DNA of 7,264 bases, taken from an uncultured Clostridia bacterium (lineage in GTDB: Bacteria > Bacillota > Clostridia > Christensenellales > UBA1242). Positions 6,340 to 7,264 of this stretch are shown here, piece by piece. How positions within the stretch are numbered: position 1 is the stretch's first letter; each line of letters starts with the position of its first letter. The translations under genes were made by a program, and so were the position numbers. The notes beneath the pieces were generated by a model. That model searched no databases. It saw only the letters and a program-made list of their open reading frames with translations, and had not been told where the DNA came from. Location of the stretch: contig CALDPW010000046.1 in the NCBI GenBank assembly GCA_937911885.1, positions 1 through 7,264 on the forward strand. The letters run 5' to 3'.

Positions 6340-7264
6340 ATGCAATATGTTGAATTAAAAAATAGTTTAAAAAATAATATTTGTAATAACTATGCTTTGG
6401 TTGGCGTGGATGAGTTTTTATTAAATAAAAGCTGCGAATTAATTTATAATTCGTTAAATTTGCAAATGCCAACATTAAATTATGTTAAGTTTATTGGTGA
6501 AATTGTAGACTTTAACGATGTTGTTAAGTTTTTAAACACTATGCCAATGTTGGATGAAAAAAAATTGGCAATTGTTAACTTAAATGTTAAAACAAACATT
6601 TTAAATTTACCAAAACTTGCCGAGTATGTTAAACAACCAAATAGCCAGGCTGTTTTGGTGTTGGTTTTAGGTGAGAATGATAAAGATTTTAAATCCATAA
6701 TTTCTAATTTTGAAATAGTTGATTGCAATCGATTAACCGAAAAGTTTGTTGATAGTTTTATTTTAAGTGAATTAAAAAAGTCGCAAACTCAAATTGTTGC
6801 AGATGCACTAAAAACATTAAAAGATTATTGTGTTTGTGATTTAACCAAAATTAATGCAGAACTTAACAAGTTAATAAGCTATGTTTCAGAAAAAAAATTG
6901 ATTGAAAAATGCGATGTTGAATTAATGGTTAATAAAACATTGGAATTTCAAATTTATGAATTGACCGAAAACATGGCTAAAAAAAATAAGGATAGAGTGT
7001 TTGAATTATTGGCTTCGTTACGTGCAAAAAAAGATACATTTAAAACTTTGCTTCCGTTAATTTATAATCATTTTAGAAGGTTGTTTCATGTTGCAATTTC
7101 AAAAAGCAATAAAAGTGAATTAAGCCAATATTTAAATGTTAAAGAATATGCAATTACTGTTGCATTTAATCAAAGTAAAATGTTTAGCAAACGAAATTTA
7201 AAACAAATAATTGAAATTTGTGATAAACTTGATTATGAATTGAAGCAAAGCATTATATCGGCAG
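6340..7264 (+). CDS. holA: DNA polymerase III delta subunit (3'-partial)
   Basis: The delta subunit opens the beta sliding clamp as part of the clamp-loader complex at the replication fork. The frame is open from ATG 6340 to the right edge, giving 308 residues of an expected 330 or so, so only the last few helices are missing. Family marks in order: YALVGVDEFLLNKS (18-31) in the AAA+-like first domain where the nucleotide site is degenerate, MPMLDEKKLAIV (68-79), LVLGENDKD (108-116), DLTKINAELNKLISYV (167-182) at the domain II/III boundary, and LLPLIYNHFRRLF (237-249) with the following helices, ending in KMFSKRNLKQI (280-290) and LDYELKQ (297-303) of the collar domain. It follows comEC by 17 nt with no visible ribosome binding site or promoter, so it is probably co-transcribed and perhaps coupled. 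Confidence 0.92.
   Translation, partial: MQYVELKNSLKNNICNNYALVGVDEFLLNKSCELIYNSLNLQMPTLNYVKFIGEIVDFNDVVKFLNTMPMLDEKKLAIVNLNVKTNILNLPKLAEYVKQPNSQAVLVLVLGENDKDFKSIISNFEIVDCNRLTEKFVDSFILSELKKSQTQIVADALKTLKDYCVCDLTKINAELNKLISYVSEKKLIEKCDVELMVNKTLEFQIYELTENMAKKNKDRVFELLASLRAKKDTFKTLLPLIYNHFRRLFHVAISKSNKSELSQYLNVKEYAITVAFNQSKMFSKRNLKQIIEICDKLDYELKQSIISA

Noticed and set aside
6287..6728. Two short minus-strand frames (6287-6475 and 6480-6728)
   Set aside because: Both are antisense to the end of comEC and to holA, with no start signals or recognisable motifs.

Overview
The window comes from a very AT-rich bacterial chromosome, roughly a quarter G+C from a hand count of a few lines. The standard bacterial code fits: Trp is TGG throughout and TGA is a stop. 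The gene set points to a low-G+C Firmicute of clostridial type, probably from a lineage that sporulates or descends from one. The signs are a SpoIVFA/SpoIVFB-like pair placed after what looks like the end of minE, and the usual Firmicutes order comEC-holA. Species cannot be named from sequence alone.

Layout, left to right. Positions 1-128 hold the 3' end of a gene, most likely minE. A short intergenic region of about 50 bp carries a strong inverted repeat and a possible sigma-E-type promoter. It is followed by two overlapping genes: a membrane-anchored, catalytically degenerate M23-like protein (SpoIVFA-like, 182-793) and an intramembrane M50 metalloprotease (SpoIVFB-like, 781-1593). A terminator closes this block. 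Next is a separate unit, 1656-3935, with its own promoter and the best Shine-Dalgarno in the window, encoding a 759-residue DUF4132 protein of unknown function. It converges, across one hairpin that can terminate in both directions, on a 47-residue zinc-ribbon gene on the minus strand (3965-4108). Divergent from that gene is the comEC-holA block. It encodes a DNA-uptake channel protein whose C-terminal metallo-beta-lactamase-like domain has lost its metal ligands, and then the delta subunit of the DNA polymerase III clamp loader, which runs off the right edge.

The first block would join septum placement (MinE) to mother-cell signalling (SpoIVFA holds the SpoIVFB protease in check; SpoIVFB cleaves pro-sigma-K in Bacillus). 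The last block pairs DNA import with replication by conserved neighbourhood rather than by known shared function. The DUF4132 and zinc-ribbon genes are accessory-looking units lying between these two conserved blocks.

I found no CRISPR array, tRNA, rRNA, insertion sequence or phage gene, and no clear new multi-gene system. The points most worth following are the hairpin that encloses the spoIVFA-like start codon, the inactive ComEC hydrolase domain, and the isolated DUF4132 gene.
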